Shown here: one piece after another, positions 52,014 through 61,001 of the stretch
Position numbering within the stretch: position 1 is the stretch's first letter
Layout: every line of letters begins with the position of its first letter
Source: Streptomyces sp. NBC_01197
Lineage (GTDB): Bacteria; Actinomycetota; Actinomycetes; Streptomycetales; Streptomycetaceae
Reading direction: 5' to 3'
Assembly (NCBI RefSeq): GCF_036010505.1
Contig: NZ_CP108569.1
Location: 7,563,831 to 7,627,830 of the forward strand
DNA: 64,000 nt
Position numbers and translations under genes: made by a program
Notes under the pieces: model-generated
Databases searched by the model: none
Seen by the model: only the letters and a program-made list of their open reading frames with translations
Told to the model about the DNA's origin: nothing

Positions 52014-53039
52014 TCAGTTGCGGGCGGGGGTGAGATCGAGGGCCTCGGCGAGCAGGGTCCGAGCGTGTGTCCGGGCTGCGGGGTCCGCGATGATGTCCTG
52101 GACCATGACTTCGTCGACGCCGGTGGCCTTGGCCATCTGCTCCAGCTGGTCCCGCACGGTCCCCGGGCTGCCGGCGAGCTGCAGGGGCCAGCGGCCGTCC
52201 GTGATGACGGTGGGGGCGTCCTTCTGCGTCTGGGTGAGTTCCCGTTCGGCCTCCTTAACGGTGGGGACCTGGGCGGCGGCGCCCTGGCGGCCCAGGCGTG
52301 CCATGAGGGCGGTCCTGGTCCAGTTGAGCCGCCGCGCCTCGGCGTCGGTGTCGGCCACCACGGCGCTGACCGACAGGATTCCGTGCCCGCTGGTCGGCCC
52401 GTGGGCCGCAGGCGCGGTGAACGCGCCGTGGCGGAGCAGAGCGCGTTCGGCGCCGGCAGGGTTGATGAAGCCCGCGAAGGCGTAGCCGAGTCCGAGTTCA
52501 CCGGCCATGCGGGCGCTGCTGCCCGAGGAGCCGAGGATCCACACCTCCGGCCGGGTGACTGTGCCTGCGGCTGGGTTCAGGCGCGCGAAGGGGTGGTCGG
52601 CGGGGAAGCCGCCGTGCAGGTGGGCGAGGACCTCCTGGACCTGTTCGGCGAAGTCGTCGGCGGGCGGTGCGTCGCGGTCGCGGCACAGGGCGAGGTCGAC
52701 GACGGGTCCCGCGGTGGCGCGGCCGAGGCCGAGGTCGATGCGGCCCGGGGCGACGGCTTCGAGCTGGAGGAAGGTCTCGGTGACCTTGTAGGGGCTGTAG
52801 TGGTTGAGCAGGACCGCGCCGGAGCCGACCCGGATGCGTGAAGTCGCGCTGCCCGCAAGGGCGATGAGGATCTCGGGCGCGGTGGAGGCGGTGCTGGCTG
52901 AGTCGTGGTGCTCGGCGTACCAGATGCGGTGGTAACCGAGGTCCTCCGCCTGCTGCGCGGCCTTGACCGAGTCCTTGAGGGCTTGGGTCTTGTCGCTGCC
53001 GGGAGTGACGGTGGAGAGCTCGACGAGAGAGAGTTTCAT
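52014..53039 (-). CDS. LLM-class flavin-dependent monooxygenase (MsnO8-like)
   Basis: 341 residues from the ATG at 53039. A luciferase-like barrel: AAQQAEDLGYHRIWYAEHHD, TSRIRVGSGAVLLNHYSPYK, FLQLEAVAPGRIDLGLGRAT, WILGSSGSSARMAGELGLG and MVQDIIADPAAR. It uses FMNH2 supplied by a reductase, such as the one at 54848. It precedes no other gene downstream, and the MFS exporter gene at 53244 is upstream on the same strand, so the order is monooxygenase, flavin reductase, exporter, monooxygenase. Substrate unknown. Confidence 0.88.
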   Translation of the reverse strand: MKLSLVELSTVTPGSDKTQALKDSVKAAQQAEDLGYHRIWYAEHHDSASTASTAPEILIALAGSATSRIRVGSGAVLLNHYSPYKVTETFLQLEAVAPGRIDLGLGRATAGPVVDLALCRDRDAPPADDFAEQVQEVLAHLHGGFPADHPFARLNPAAGTVTRPEVWILGSSGSSARMAGELGLGYAFAGFINPAGAERALLRHGAFTAPAAHGPTSGHGILSVSAVVADTDAEARRLNWTRTALMARLGRQGAAAQVPTVKEAERELTQTQKDAPTVITDGRWPLQLAGSPGTVRDQLEQMAKATGVDEVMVQDIIADPAARTHARTLLAEALDLTPARN

Positions 53040-53243
53040 GGTCTTTCGATCCCTGCTGCCGGCTCTGCTGGAGGGCCGGCGGGAGACGTGTTCGGGGAAG
53101 GTTGAAGGGTGCGTGAGGGGTTCGGGCAGCGCGGCGCACCGGTGGCGGTGCTCGACCGGACGCTGCTGATTGCGGACCACCGGAACACCGGCGCCAGGAT
53201 CGAGCGATACCTGGGCGCCGGTGGTCCGGTGGGCATCCCCGGC

Positions 53244-54728
53244 TCAGTCCCGTCGAGCGGGCTGCTTGGCCTTGCCGACAAAGACGGTTCCGATGATGGC
53301 GAGGCAGGCGACGACCGCCGCCGTCGTGAAGGCGGCCTGCGCTGCCGAGACGGACTGGGCCAGGTTCAGCGTTCCGGCGTCCTGTGCGTGCGACCCGATG
53401 GTGTAGGCCGAGACCAGGATCGCGCCGCCCGCGGCGCCTGCCAACTGCTGGACGGTGTTGAACGCCGCGCTGCCGTGCGGGTAGAGCTCGGTACGCAGCG
53501 AGGCCAGTGCGGACGTCGTCATCGGCGCCCACATGAGGGCCTGGCCGACGATCATGATGAGGTAGGCGATCAGGAGTGTCGTGGTACTGGTGCCCGCGTC
53601 GACTCGGCTTAGGAACCACAGGGCGGCCGTCCAGATGATTGCTCCGGGAATCGCCAGGGGACGCGGCCCGACGCGGTCGTAGAGCCGCCCGCCGAGGGCT
53701 GAGACCACGGAGACCACCACTCCGCCGGGGAGCATGAAGAAGCCGATCTCCATGGTGCTCAGTCCGGACACGTGGGCGAGGATCAGCGGCAGGACCATCG
53801 GCACGCCGAACCCGATCAGCGGGACGACGACCATGACCAGCTGCGGCACGGTGAACGAGCTGGTTCGGAAGATCCTCATGTCGAGGAACGCGGCATCGGT
53901 GCGCTGCAGGACGATCTGCCGGCGGACGAACGCCGCGATGAAGAGGACCCCGGCCACCATGGGGAGGTAAGGCGGGATGGGCGCGTGGCCGGAGGCCGAC
54001 TCACCGATCGTGGCCAGACCGTAGATGAGCGCGCCGAACCCGACGGCGGACAGGATGAGCGACAGCACATCCAGCGTGGTCGGTTCGGGCGTGGTGATGT
54101 TGCGCAGCTTGGCGGCTCCCAGTACCAGTCCGGCCAGGGCGACGGGCAGGACGAGGATGAACAGCCACCGCCAGCTGAGCTGGGAGACGATGATTCCGGA
54201 GAGCGCGGGTCCGACCGCGGGCGCCACCGCGCCCACGGCGGTGACCAGCGCCATCATCCGGCCCCGGCGGCCTTGGGGAACCAGGCGCATCACTGTGGCC
54301 ATGAGGAGCGGCATCAGGGAGGCCGTGCCCACTGCCTGGATAATGCGACCGGTGAACAGCACGCCGAACCCCGGAGCGACGGCGGCGATCACGGTACCGG
54401 CGGTGAACAGCGACATCGAGGTGATGAAGATCGTGCGGAGGTTGAACCGACGCATGACGAAGCCGGTGGCGGGGATGAGGACGGCCAGTGTCAGGAGATA
54501 GCCCGTCGTGAGCCACTGTCCCGTGCTCGGCGTGATGTCGAGCTCGTCGATCAGCGTGGGCAGCGCCACGCCCACCAGCAGTTCGTTCAGCAGGGCGATG
54601 AACGTGGAGAGGGTCAGTACCCAGATGATGAGGGAGTCCCGAGCTGGCAGCTTGTCACCGGCGCGGTGGGAGGGCGGTGGGCTGACGGCGTCCGGAGCGG
54701 CGTGCGTAGACGTTTCGTTGAGGGACAC
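53244..54728 (-). CDS. DHA2-type MFS drug exporter
   Basis: 494 residues with 14 predicted membrane helices: LIIWVLTLSTFIALLNELLV, GQWLTTGYLLTLAVLIPATG, RRFNLRTIFITSMSLF, FTGRIIQAVGTASLMPLLMA, then motif C in AVGAVAPAVGPALSGIIV (GxxxGPxxGG type), an antiporter signature. The last helices end VVACLAIIGTVFVGKA. The protein would export a small molecule in exchange for protons. It lies 119 bases after the flavin reductase gene on the same strand, so export of, or resistance to, the compound oxidised by the monooxygenases is plausible. Confidence 0.92.
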   Translation of the reverse strand: MSLNETSTHAAPDAVSPPPSHRAGDKLPARDSLIIWVLTLSTFIALLNELLVGVALPTLIDELDITPSTGQWLTTGYLLTLAVLIPATGFVMRRFNLRTIFITSMSLFTAGTVIAAVAPGFGVLFTGRIIQAVGTASLMPLLMATVMRLVPQGRRGRMMALVTAVGAVAPAVGPALSGIIVSQLSWRWLFILVLPVALAGLVLGAAKLRNITTPEPTTLDVLSLILSAVGFGALIYGLATIGESASGHAPIPPYLPMVAGVLFIAAFVRRQIVLQRTDAAFLDMRIFRTSSFTVPQLVMVVVPLIGFGVPMVLPLILAHVSGLSTMEIGFFMLPGGVVVSVVSALGGRLYDRVGPRPLAIPGAIIWTAALWFLSRVDAGTSTTTLLIAYLIMIVGQALMWAPMTTSALASLRTELYPHGSAAFNTVQQLAGAAGGAILVSAYTIGSHAQDAGTLNLAQSVSAAQAAFTTAAVVACLAIIGTVFVGKAKQPARRD

Positions 54729-54847
54729 GTGCGTGATCTCTTTCGCGCTGTGGCAGGCAAGCAGGCAGGGGCTGGTGACTGCGGTGGCCCGCCGGTGGGT
54801 TGGGGAACGGGGCCGGGGGAGTGGCCCGAGGGGAAGTGGCCGCAGCG

Positions 54848-55363
54848 TCAGGAAGCGAGCGGTGTGTGGGTGCCGAAGGAGCGTTGGTGGTAGGTGAGAG
54901 GCCTGAGAATTCCCAGGTCGCCCTCACCCTGTTCGGCGGCGTGGACGTGGGCGAGCAGGACGGTGTGGTCTCCGGCACCGACGTAGTCGTCGACCTCGGC
55001 GGCGATCCATGCCGCCGAGCCCAGCAGGCGGGGCAGTTCCTGGCTCGGTGACCAGGTCACGCCGTCGAACTTGTCCGGTCCTGAGCGGGCAAAGACGCCG
55101 GCGAGGTCGGCCTGGTGGGCGCCCAGGACGTTGAGGCCGAAGCGGCCGGTGCGGCGGATGATCGTTAGCAGCTGGGAGCGGTTGTCCAGGGACGTCAGCA
55201 TCATCGGGGGCGTCAGGGACAGTGAGGCGAAGGCGCCGACCGTGGTGCCGTGCGGGCGGTGGCCGTCCATGGCGGTGACCACGGCGACGGGGGAGGCGAC
55301 GGTGGCCATGGCGTCACGGAACGCCTGGAAGGTGACGCTGTCGGGGACGTGGATGGCGGTCAT
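54848..55363 (-). CDS. Flavin reductase-domain protein
   Basis: 171 residues from the ATG at 55363, which overlaps the stop of the monooxygenase gene (ATGA). Flavin-reductase fold: FRDAMATVASPVAVVTAMDG, GTTVGAFASLSLTPPMMLTS, NVLGAHQADLAGVFARSG, PDKFDGVTWSP, GDHTVLLAHVHAAE. It gives FMNH2 to the coupled LLM monooxygenase. A short remnant with DKSGGVSWSPSEGTPRLPGS lies at 59159, a sign that a second copy once existed downstream of the TetR gene. Confidence 0.92.
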   Translation of the reverse strand: MTAIHVPDSVTFQAFRDAMATVASPVAVVTAMDGHRPHGTTVGAFASLSLTPPMMLTSLDNRSQLLTIIRRTGRFGLNVLGAHQADLAGVFARSGPDKFDGVTWSPSQELPRLLGSAAWIAAEVDDYVGAGDHTVLLAHVHAAEQGEGDLGILRPLTYHQRSFGTHTPLAS

Positions 55364-56700
55364 GACCGGGGTGTTTCCGCGACGCGGGGATCGAGGCCGT
55401 ACTGGGCGCGGGCCCCGAGGTTCTCGCGCAGGGTGCCGCCCTCGTAGTCGTGGTGGAACAGGCCGCGTTCCTGCAGGAGCGGCACGACCTGGTCGACGAA
55501 GGCGTCGACGCCGTCGTGGTAGCCGTCGATAGCCAGCGAGAAGCCGTCGCAGGCGCCCGCCTCGAACCATTCCTGCATGTGGTCGGCCACGTCGGCGGCG
55601 GTGCCGGCGACGACCGGGTGGTAGTCGATGACGCCGTGCGCCAGGACGTCCCGCAGACTCCAGCCCTCCCGTGCCACTTCGAGGGCGCGGGCGGAGCGTG
55701 CGTCCTGCGGACTGGGTACGGCGTCGGCCAACTGGCTTGCGGTCAGCGGCTCGCCGAGCTGCTCGTGGCTCAGCGGCAGGCCGATCATGGCGCCGAGATA
55801 ACGCACGCGCTGGCGCAGGTCGACGGACTCGTCCAGGAAGCGCCGCCGGTCCAGGGCGGCGGCGCGGGAGGAGGCGATGGTCGGCATGAAGCCGGCGAAC
55901 ATCTTCACCTCGTCCGGGTCGCGCCCGGCCCGCTTGGCTGCGTCCCGCAGGGCCCCCCGCTGGGCGATGGCGTCGTCGATCGTCATCGGGTTGGCGTACA
56001 CGCCGCCGGCGTACCGGCCCGCGAGCTCCAGGCCGTAACTGCCGCCGCCCGCCTGGAAGATGACCGGCTGGCCCTGCTCGGACGGTGGGATGGGCAGCGG
56101 ACCGCGGGAGGCGACGTGGCGGCCCTGCAGGTTGACCGGCTGGATCTTGCCCATGTCGGCGAACCGCTTGCCCTCGACGTCGAGGACCCAGGCGTCCTTC
56201 TCCCAGCTGCCCCACAGTGCCTGCACGATCTGAACGAACTCGTGGGCCCGCTCGTACTTCTCCGCACGGGGCGGGACCGGAGAGCCGAAGTTCGCCGCAG
56301 CCGCCGGGTGGGAGGTGGTGACCGCGTTCCATCCGGCCCGGCCGTGGCTGATCACATCCAGGGCCTTGAACTGGCGGGCGAGATTGAAGGGCTCGCTGAA
56401 AGTGGTGGAGCCGGTGGCCACCAGGCCGATCCGCTCGGTCTCACGGGCGATGACGGTGAGGACGAGGAGGGGGTCGATGGGGTGGTGTGGGTGCTCGTTC
56501 TCCAGGTCCACGTCCAGGACCGGGGTGTCCGCGATGAAGAGCAGCTGGACCTTGCCGCGCTCGGCGGCCTGCGCGTAACGCACGAACTGGTCCATGTCCG
56601 TGTAGCTGGACAGGTTGGCCCCGGGCAGCCGCCATGCCCCGGGCTCGGATCCGTAGCCGCTGGTGAACTGCATGGCCAGCAGCATCTGAGGGGTTGTCAT
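55360..56700 (-). CDS. NtaA/SnaA/DszA-family FMNH2-dependent monooxygenase
   Basis: 446 residues from the ATG at 56700. LLM-class barrel with long insertions, as in nitrilotriacetate, pristinamycin and dibenzothiophene-sulfone monooxygenases: AWRLPGANLSSYTDMDQFVR, AERGKVQLLFIADTPVLDVD, ATGSTTFSEPFNLARQFKAL, DVISHGRAGWNAVTTSHPAA and VIFQAGGGSYGLELAGRYA. The coupled flavin reductase supplies FMNH2. The promoter contains the tandem ACGGA-N7-TCCGT operator, so it is probably repressed by the TetR encoded at 58424. An oxidative attack on an S-, N- or C-bound group is likely. Confidence 0.92.
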   Translation of the reverse strand: MTTPQMLLAMQFTSGYGSEPGAWRLPGANLSSYTDMDQFVRYAQAAERGKVQLLFIADTPVLDVDLENEHPHHPIDPLLVLTVIARETERIGLVATGSTTFSEPFNLARQFKALDVISHGRAGWNAVTTSHPAAAANFGSPVPPRAEKYERAHEFVQIVQALWGSWEKDAWVLDVEGKRFADMGKIQPVNLQGRHVASRGPLPIPPSEQGQPVIFQAGGGSYGLELAGRYAGGVYANPMTIDDAIAQRGALRDAAKRAGRDPDEVKMFAGFMPTIASSRAAALDRRRFLDESVDLRQRVRYLGAMIGLPLSHEQLGEPLTASQLADAVPSPQDARSARALEVAREGWSLRDVLAHGVIDYHPVVAGTAADVADHMQEWFEAGACDGFSLAIDGYHDGVDAFVDQVVPLLQERGLFHHDYEGGTLRENLGARAQYGLDPRVAETPRS

Positions 56701-56728
56701 AGCCGTCTCTCCAGACGAGGCGAAAAAA

Positions 56729-56782
56729 ACGGAGAGTACATCCGTTTACTCTCTCGACAATACGGAGGCTACCTCCGTATTG
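56729..56782. promoter_or_regulatory. Tandem ACGGA-N7-TCCGT operator, copy 2
   Basis: Sites start at 56729 (ACGGAGAGTACATCCGT) and 56762 (ACGGAGGCTACCTCCGT), 33 bases apart, so about three turns. The second is part of an 11-bp perfect inverted repeat (arm CAATACGGAGG, centre CTA; 56758-56782). It lies 29-82 bases upstream of the monooxygenase ATG. Same arrangement as at 59057 and 13529. Confidence 0.75.
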
Positions 56783-56973
56783 CAAATGGGTCGGGTCCGG
56801 AGGGAGGGGAGGGGGCGCGGGCGCCTGAGACGGCGGGCGCGAACCCGCGGCGGAAACACCAGGAACCACGCAGCTCCCCCACTGCGCGAGGCGCGGCGGA
56901 AAGCAAGGGCTGCCCGGGTGGGGGAACTGCGTGGTGATGTGGCCGTGACGTCAGTTCAGTGCGAGAGGAAGAG

Positions 56974-57300
56974 CTACTGCCCGGCCAGGACGCCAGGGGT
57001 GCCGTGCACGACCACGCTCTGCTCGAGCGGGACGCGCCCCATGCGGAAGCTGTTTGCCGGTGCGGTCACGTCGGCTGTGCCGAAGGAGATGCCGAACAGC
57101 AGCTTGAGCTCCTTCGAAACACCCAGGTGCTCGCGGATGGTGTCGGCGTAGAACCCGAGCGCGGTCTGGGGGATGCCGTCCAACCCCCGGGTCGCCAGCG
57201 CGAGCAGGAAGTTCTGCGCGTACATCCCGATGTCACCGGCCGGCCGTACCCCGTCGCCGAATGTCGGCATGAACAGGAGGGCGATGTGGGGAGCGGAATA
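56974..57300 (-). pseudogene. Nitroreductase, C-terminal fragment
   Basis: The frame reads WYSAPHIALLFMPTFGDGVR, then PAGDIGMYAQNFLLALATRG and VSKELKLLFGISFGTADV to a stop at 56974, the C-terminal two thirds of an FMN nitroreductase of the NfnB/FRase I type. Upstream sequence (REEYRARTGRAGRPQPARTW) does not continue the fold, so the N-terminal part is deleted. Another broken flavin enzyme in a flavin-rich region. Confidence 0.72.
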
Positions 57301-57555
57301 CCAGGTTCTCGCGGGCTGCGGCCTTCCTGCCCTGCCGGTCCGAGCGCGGTATTCCTCTCTGCGGTACTTACTCCCCGCCGTAGCGGTTCGGGTCTGCCGA
57401 GCGGGGTGGCGACAGGGGTGTGGCGTGGAACGAGGCGGTCGGCATGAAGACGGCACAGGACGTGCCACCGCCCTCTCCAATCGGGGCGCTTGGCAAGCGG
57501 GTCGTGCCGGAGCTGTACGCCGCAACAGGGGGTGTGTGTTCTTTGCGTCCGTGAC

Positions 57556-57595
57556 GCCGCCGCCTGCGTATTGGCCCGAATACGTAGGCGGCGGC
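57556..57595. terminator. Strong hairpin downstream of the reductase gene
   Basis: GCCGCCGCCTGCGTATT pairs with AATACGTAGGCGGCGGC across a 6-base loop, 17 bp with one mismatch. It starts 10 bases after the stop of the minus-strand gene at 57606, the right place for its terminator. Confidence 0.75.
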
Positions 57596-57605
57596 GCCGG
57601 GCGGG

Positions 57606-58343
57606 TCAGCGGTGGGCGGCGCGGTTCATCTCGACGACATCATCGACGGTGGGGTTGGCGGGGAGGGCGGCGAAGCGCTCCGGCAGGCTGTTGCGGACGC
57701 GGACGTCCTTGGCGCGGTCGGCCGCGGCCAGGGCTGCCGGCAGGGTGTCGAGGGTCAGTTCGGTGCAGTAGGCGGGGCTGTTCGGCTGCTGGCGCCAGGA
57801 ATCGGCCAGCGTGCCGGCGTCGTAGGGGTCGAAGCCGGTGTCGTCCACGAGCTGCATGGCCACACGCCGCGCCTCCTCGGAGTCGCCGGCGACGGGGATG
57901 GCGATGCGGCCCGGGGTGCCTGCCGGGACACCCTTGGCCTGCTGGGTCCCGGCCAGGGCGGCGTTCCACGCCTTGACCACGGGGCGGCCCAGCTGCTCGG
58001 CGTTCCACACGCTCTCGACCTGGCCGTTGTCGACAGCCTCGATCGGCTCACTGAGTGTGCCCGGGTAGTAGTTCGAGGTGTCGATGACGACCGTCTCGTC
58101 CTGGACCGTGGCGAACAGGTCGGCCAGCTTCCCCGCCACCCCGAAGGGGATGGCCAGGATGATGACGTCGCGGCCCTGGACGGCGTCGGCGAGGTCCGCT
58201 GCGCGGGCCCCGGACTCCAGGACCTCGGCCCGGACGGCCTCGGGGCCGCGAGCATCGGCGATCTGGACGTCGTGACCGACCGTGCTGAGCTTGGCAGCGA
58301 GGTTTCCGCCGATGGCGCCAGCGCCTATAACAGTAATTTTCAT
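57606..58343 (-). CDS. F420/NADP-type oxidoreductase (NADPH-dependent F420 reductase-like)
   Basis: 245 residues from the ATG at 58343. Rossmann motif VIGAGAIGGNLAAKLSTVG, ADARGPEAV after strand 2, IILAIPFGVAGKLA, VVIDTSNYYPGTLS, LGRPVVKAWNAAL and DPYDAGTLADSWRQQ. About half of the residues match the paralog at 12360-13094. It lies 80 bases downstream of the TetR gene and is probably co-transcribed with it. Family members reduce F420 or act on other substrates; reduced F420 or NADPH could serve detoxifying reductases. Confidence 0.88.
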   Translation of the reverse strand: MKITVIGAGAIGGNLAAKLSTVGHDVQIADARGPEAVRAEVLESGARAADLADAVQGRDVIILAIPFGVAGKLADLFATVQDETVVIDTSNYYPGTLSEPIEAVDNGQVESVWNAEQLGRPVVKAWNAALAGTQQAKGVPAGTPGRIAIPVAGDSEEARRVAMQLVDDTGFDPYDAGTLADSWRQQPNSPAYCTELTLDTLPAALAAADRAKDVRVRNSLPERFAALPANPTVDDVVEMNRAAHR

Positions 58344-58423
58344 AATTTGTCCCTTGGGAGGTTGTGCTGCCCCAGGGCAGCGGGGTGTGATGGTTGGGTG
58401 GTGGGAGCGGGGCTTGCGGCGGT

Positions 58424-59017
58424 CTACGGCTGATTGTTCCTCCGGCGGTAGCCGCTCGCGATGAGTGTGCGGAGGCGGTCGAGTGATTCCTCGTCGATGC
58501 CGTTTCCCTTGATCCAGGCAGTGGAACAGGCTGCGAGGAACAGGTCGTAGCCCCTCACGCCCGCGCGCACGTACCCTGCGCTCTGCGCGGCTTTCACGTG
58601 CTCGTCGGTGGCGGTGATGAGAATGCCGCAGGGAATCGTGAGCGGATTGTCCGGCTCCTGTGCCCGGGCCGCAGCCATGAGCGGTTCCGGCAGCCCGCTG
58701 AAGGCGCTGAAATAGTCTTCCATCGCCCGCAGCCACTGCTCCAATGCCTCGGTCGGGTCGCCGAGTTGCTCGATGTCCGCCTGGCGGGCCACCAACTCCT
58801 CGGAGCGCGTCTGCAGCACGGCCGCAAGCAGCGCCTCCCGCGTGGGGAAGTGCCGGTACAGAGTGCCGGGCCCAACCCCCGCATCTTTGGCCACCGCCTC
58901 GAGCGAGGTGCCGACCCCGTGCTGCAGGAAGTGACGCTGCGCGGTCTCCAGGAGGGCGGCGCGGTTGCGCTGGACGTCCGCACGGGGCTTGCGGCCCCGC
59001 TGTTCACTGGCGCTCAT
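58424..59017 (-). CDS. TetR-family regulator, likely master of the ACGGA-N7-TCCGT sites
   Basis: 197 residues from the ATG at 59017. HTH: NRAALLETAQRHFLQHGVGT, SLEAVAKDAGVGPGTLYRHF, PTREALLAAVLQ. The ligand-binding part ends ACSTAWIKGNGIDEESLDRL. A tandem operator sits 40-90 bases upstream (59057-59108), consistent with autoregulation. The same tandem operator occurs at the monooxygenase operon (56729) and at the decayed TetR locus (13529). So it probably controls at least two transcripts, in the manner of a redox or drug sensor. Confidence 0.9.
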   Translation of the reverse strand: MSASEQRGRKPRADVQRNRAALLETAQRHFLQHGVGTSLEAVAKDAGVGPGTLYRHFPTREALLAAVLQTRSEELVARQADIEQLGDPTEALEQWLRAMEDYFSAFSGLPEPLMAAARAQEPDNPLTIPCGILITATDEHVKAAQSAGYVRAGVRGYDLFLAACSTAWIKGNGIDEESLDRLRTLIASGYRRRNNQP

Positions 59018-59056
59018 GCGCCCTCCCCGGTCAGGTGATCTTGCGGCCGCATCAAA

Positions 59057-59108
59057 ACGGATGCTGCCTCCGTACTCATTCGAGAGTAAAGCGGAGGGTG
59101 CATCCGGT
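59057..59108. promoter_or_regulatory. Tandem ACGGA-N7-TCCGT operator, copy 3
   Basis: Sites start at 59057 (ACGGATGCTGCCTCCGT) and 59091 (GCGGAGGGTGCATCCGG), 34 bases apart, upstream of the TetR ATG at 59017. Same two-site pattern as at 13529 and 56729. Confidence 0.72.
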
Positions 59109-59158
59109 CAAATGAGTGCGGTCGGACGGGGCCCGGGATGCCAAGCCGGGGGGCGTGG

Positions 59159-59278
59159 CCCCCCCCCGGCGGTGATGCCCTCGTCGAACTCTGCGGTCTC
59201 GCAGGCCGCCGAGCCCGGCAGGCGGGGCGTGCCCTCGCTTGGCGACCAAGAGACGCCACCGGACTTGTCCGGGTTGAG
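59159..59278 (-). pseudogene. Flavin reductase fragment
   Basis: Forty codons read NPDKSGGVSWSPSEGTPRLP, then GSAACETAEFDEGITAGGG. The intact reductase at 54848 has GPDKFDGVTWSPSQELPRLL and GSAAWIAAEVDDYVGAG at the same place. No start, no other part of the gene. A decayed duplicate just upstream of the TetR operator. Confidence 0.7.
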
Positions 59279-59687
59279 CGGGCGAAGGGCGTGGTGGGGG
59301 CGGCCTCGTGTGCGCGGCTCCGGGATTTGATACGTACCTCGACGGGGTAGCCGGCCCGCCAGGCTTCGCGGCCTCAGTGGGCCTGCTGGTGGTGCGATCA
59401 TGGCGGCGCGAATCACATCTCGCTCTGCCCGTCGCTTCGCACCGATCATCGCCCAGTCAGGGCCACCGATGACCGCTCGGACCGACACGGCCGGTCCGGC
59501 CTTCCGTCGCCCCGCTGCCCACCCGATGAGCGGACGTCAGGCCGGGCAGGGGGGTCCTCACGGTGGCCCGGGCAACAGGCCGAGCCTTGTCCCGCTAGGG
59601 CGTCTGACAGGAAACCAGCCTAAAAAATGTAAATACTGGATTGTGTATGCGGAAAGCGCATTCCTGACGTAGTATGAGGTCATGCTG

Positions 59688-60998
59688 ATGAGTACCGAGG
59701 AAACCCTCAGGGTGACGGTGACCGCACTCGCGCACCGCACCGGCGAGCAGCAGTCCGCACTGGCAGCCGCCCTGGGACTGACACAAAGTCAGGTCAGCCG
59801 CAGACAGAGCGGAAAAGCCGCATGGACTCTCACGGACTGCGACCGCCTCGCCGCTCACTGGGGGATGCCCGTACTGGACCTCCTCGCCGGTCCCACCCAC
59901 GCCCTGGCGAAGCTGCCCGCCGACCGCATCGCGAACGCCGGGCAACGAACCCCCGCCCCCCTCGACCTCCCCAAACCGGCCGCAACACCCACCCCGGCCC
60001 CCTCGGAGCCGGAGAACGCCGCGCCGCCAGCCTCGAAGCAGGCGGCCGCGCCCACGGGCCCGCTCGCAGACCTGGTCCAGGAACGAGTCGAGGAGGAACT
60101 AGCAGCGCACAAAGGGGACTTGGCGACCGCGCGGGCCGCGCTCATCAAGACCGCGGTCCCAGACGTGATGGCACTGTTCGCCGCCTCCAGGGTCGGCGGC
60201 CGATACGAACACTCGGAGTTCCCGCCCACAGCTGCCATCCTCAAGAAAGCATCACAGAAAGGCGCCGACCAGATCTGGGAAGGCCGCCCGAAATGGCGCT
60301 CCGAAGAATTGCACCGCGCCGCCCGCGCCGGACACGTCACCCTCAACGTAACCGCCCTGGACATGAACGCGGCCTACCTCAGCGCACTGAAGACATGGCT
60401 CCCGATCGGGAAATTGGTCCACTCCGAGGGCGACTACCACGACGCCAAGCGCTCCGGCGTCCACCGTGTCACCCCGGCCATCTGGGAGGAACCAGACCTC
60501 CCCTCGCCGCTCGGCGCACGGAAAGAACCGGGAGACTTGTGGGTCACCGAACCCACGCTCCGCCTTCTACTGCGCTGCGCGAAACTCGGCTACTGCCAGG
60601 CACCCGTCATCCACGAATCATGGACATCCGGAGCCTCCGAAGGGCTACTGGAAAAAATGCGCCGCACTCTCGCCGAAGTACGCAAAAACGCCATTTCAAA
60701 AAATGACGAAGTGACCCTAGAGTACGTGAAATCAATGTATTCTAAGTTCGTGTCAACTATCGGGGAAAGCAGCGCGAACCGGGAAATCCGACGCCCTGAC
60801 TGGATGCACACTATTCGCTCGCAAGCTTTCGCCAACCTGTGGCTGAAAGCGCATAAAGCACACACCTCAGGTTTGACAGTCGTGCAGATGTCGGGAACCG
60901 ACGAACTGCACGTCACAGGGGACTGGCAATCGGTGTTCCTGGAGGGCCGTGATCTGTCCCAGGTCAAGGCGAAGACCACCTACACGCTGGGGGAGTAG
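59688..60998 (+). CDS. Telomere-associated protein (Tac/Tap-like) with family-B-polymerase-like motifs
   Basis: 436 residues; the ATG at 59688 has GAGG 8 bases upstream (ATG 59682 is too close). An XRE-type HTH comes first (EQQSALAAALGLTQSQVSRR), then a Pro/Ala linker (about 80-130). The C-terminal half has LDMNAAYLSAL (Asp near 225), KSMYSKFVSTIGESS (near 348) and SGTDELHVTGD (Asp near 405), in the order and with the look of polymerase-B motifs A, B and C. It forms an operon with a probable terminal-protein gene. SCP1 Tac and Tap are known to catalyse protein-primed synthesis with their terminal proteins; this protein is inferred to do the same. Confidence 0.65.
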   Translation: MSTEETLRVTVTALAHRTGEQQSALAAALGLTQSQVSRRQSGKAAWTLTDCDRLAAHWGMPVLDLLAGPTHALAKLPADRIANAGQRTPAPLDLPKPAATPTPAPSEPENAAPPASKQAAAPTGPLADLVQERVEEELAAHKGDLATARAALIKTAVPDVMALFAASRVGGRYEHSEFPPTAAILKKASQKGADQIWEGRPKWRSEELHRAARAGHVTLNVTALDMNAAYLSALKTWLPIGKLVHSEGDYHDAKRSGVHRVTPAIWEEPDLPSPLGARKEPGDLWVTEPTLRLLLRCAKLGYCQAPVIHESWTSGASEGLLEKMRRTLAEVRKNAISKNDEVTLEYVKSMYSKFVSTIGESSANREIRRPDWMHTIRSQAFANLWLKAHKAHTSGLTVVQMSGTDELHVTGDWQSVFLEGRDLSQVKAKTTYTLGE

Positions 60999-61001
60999 AC
61001 C

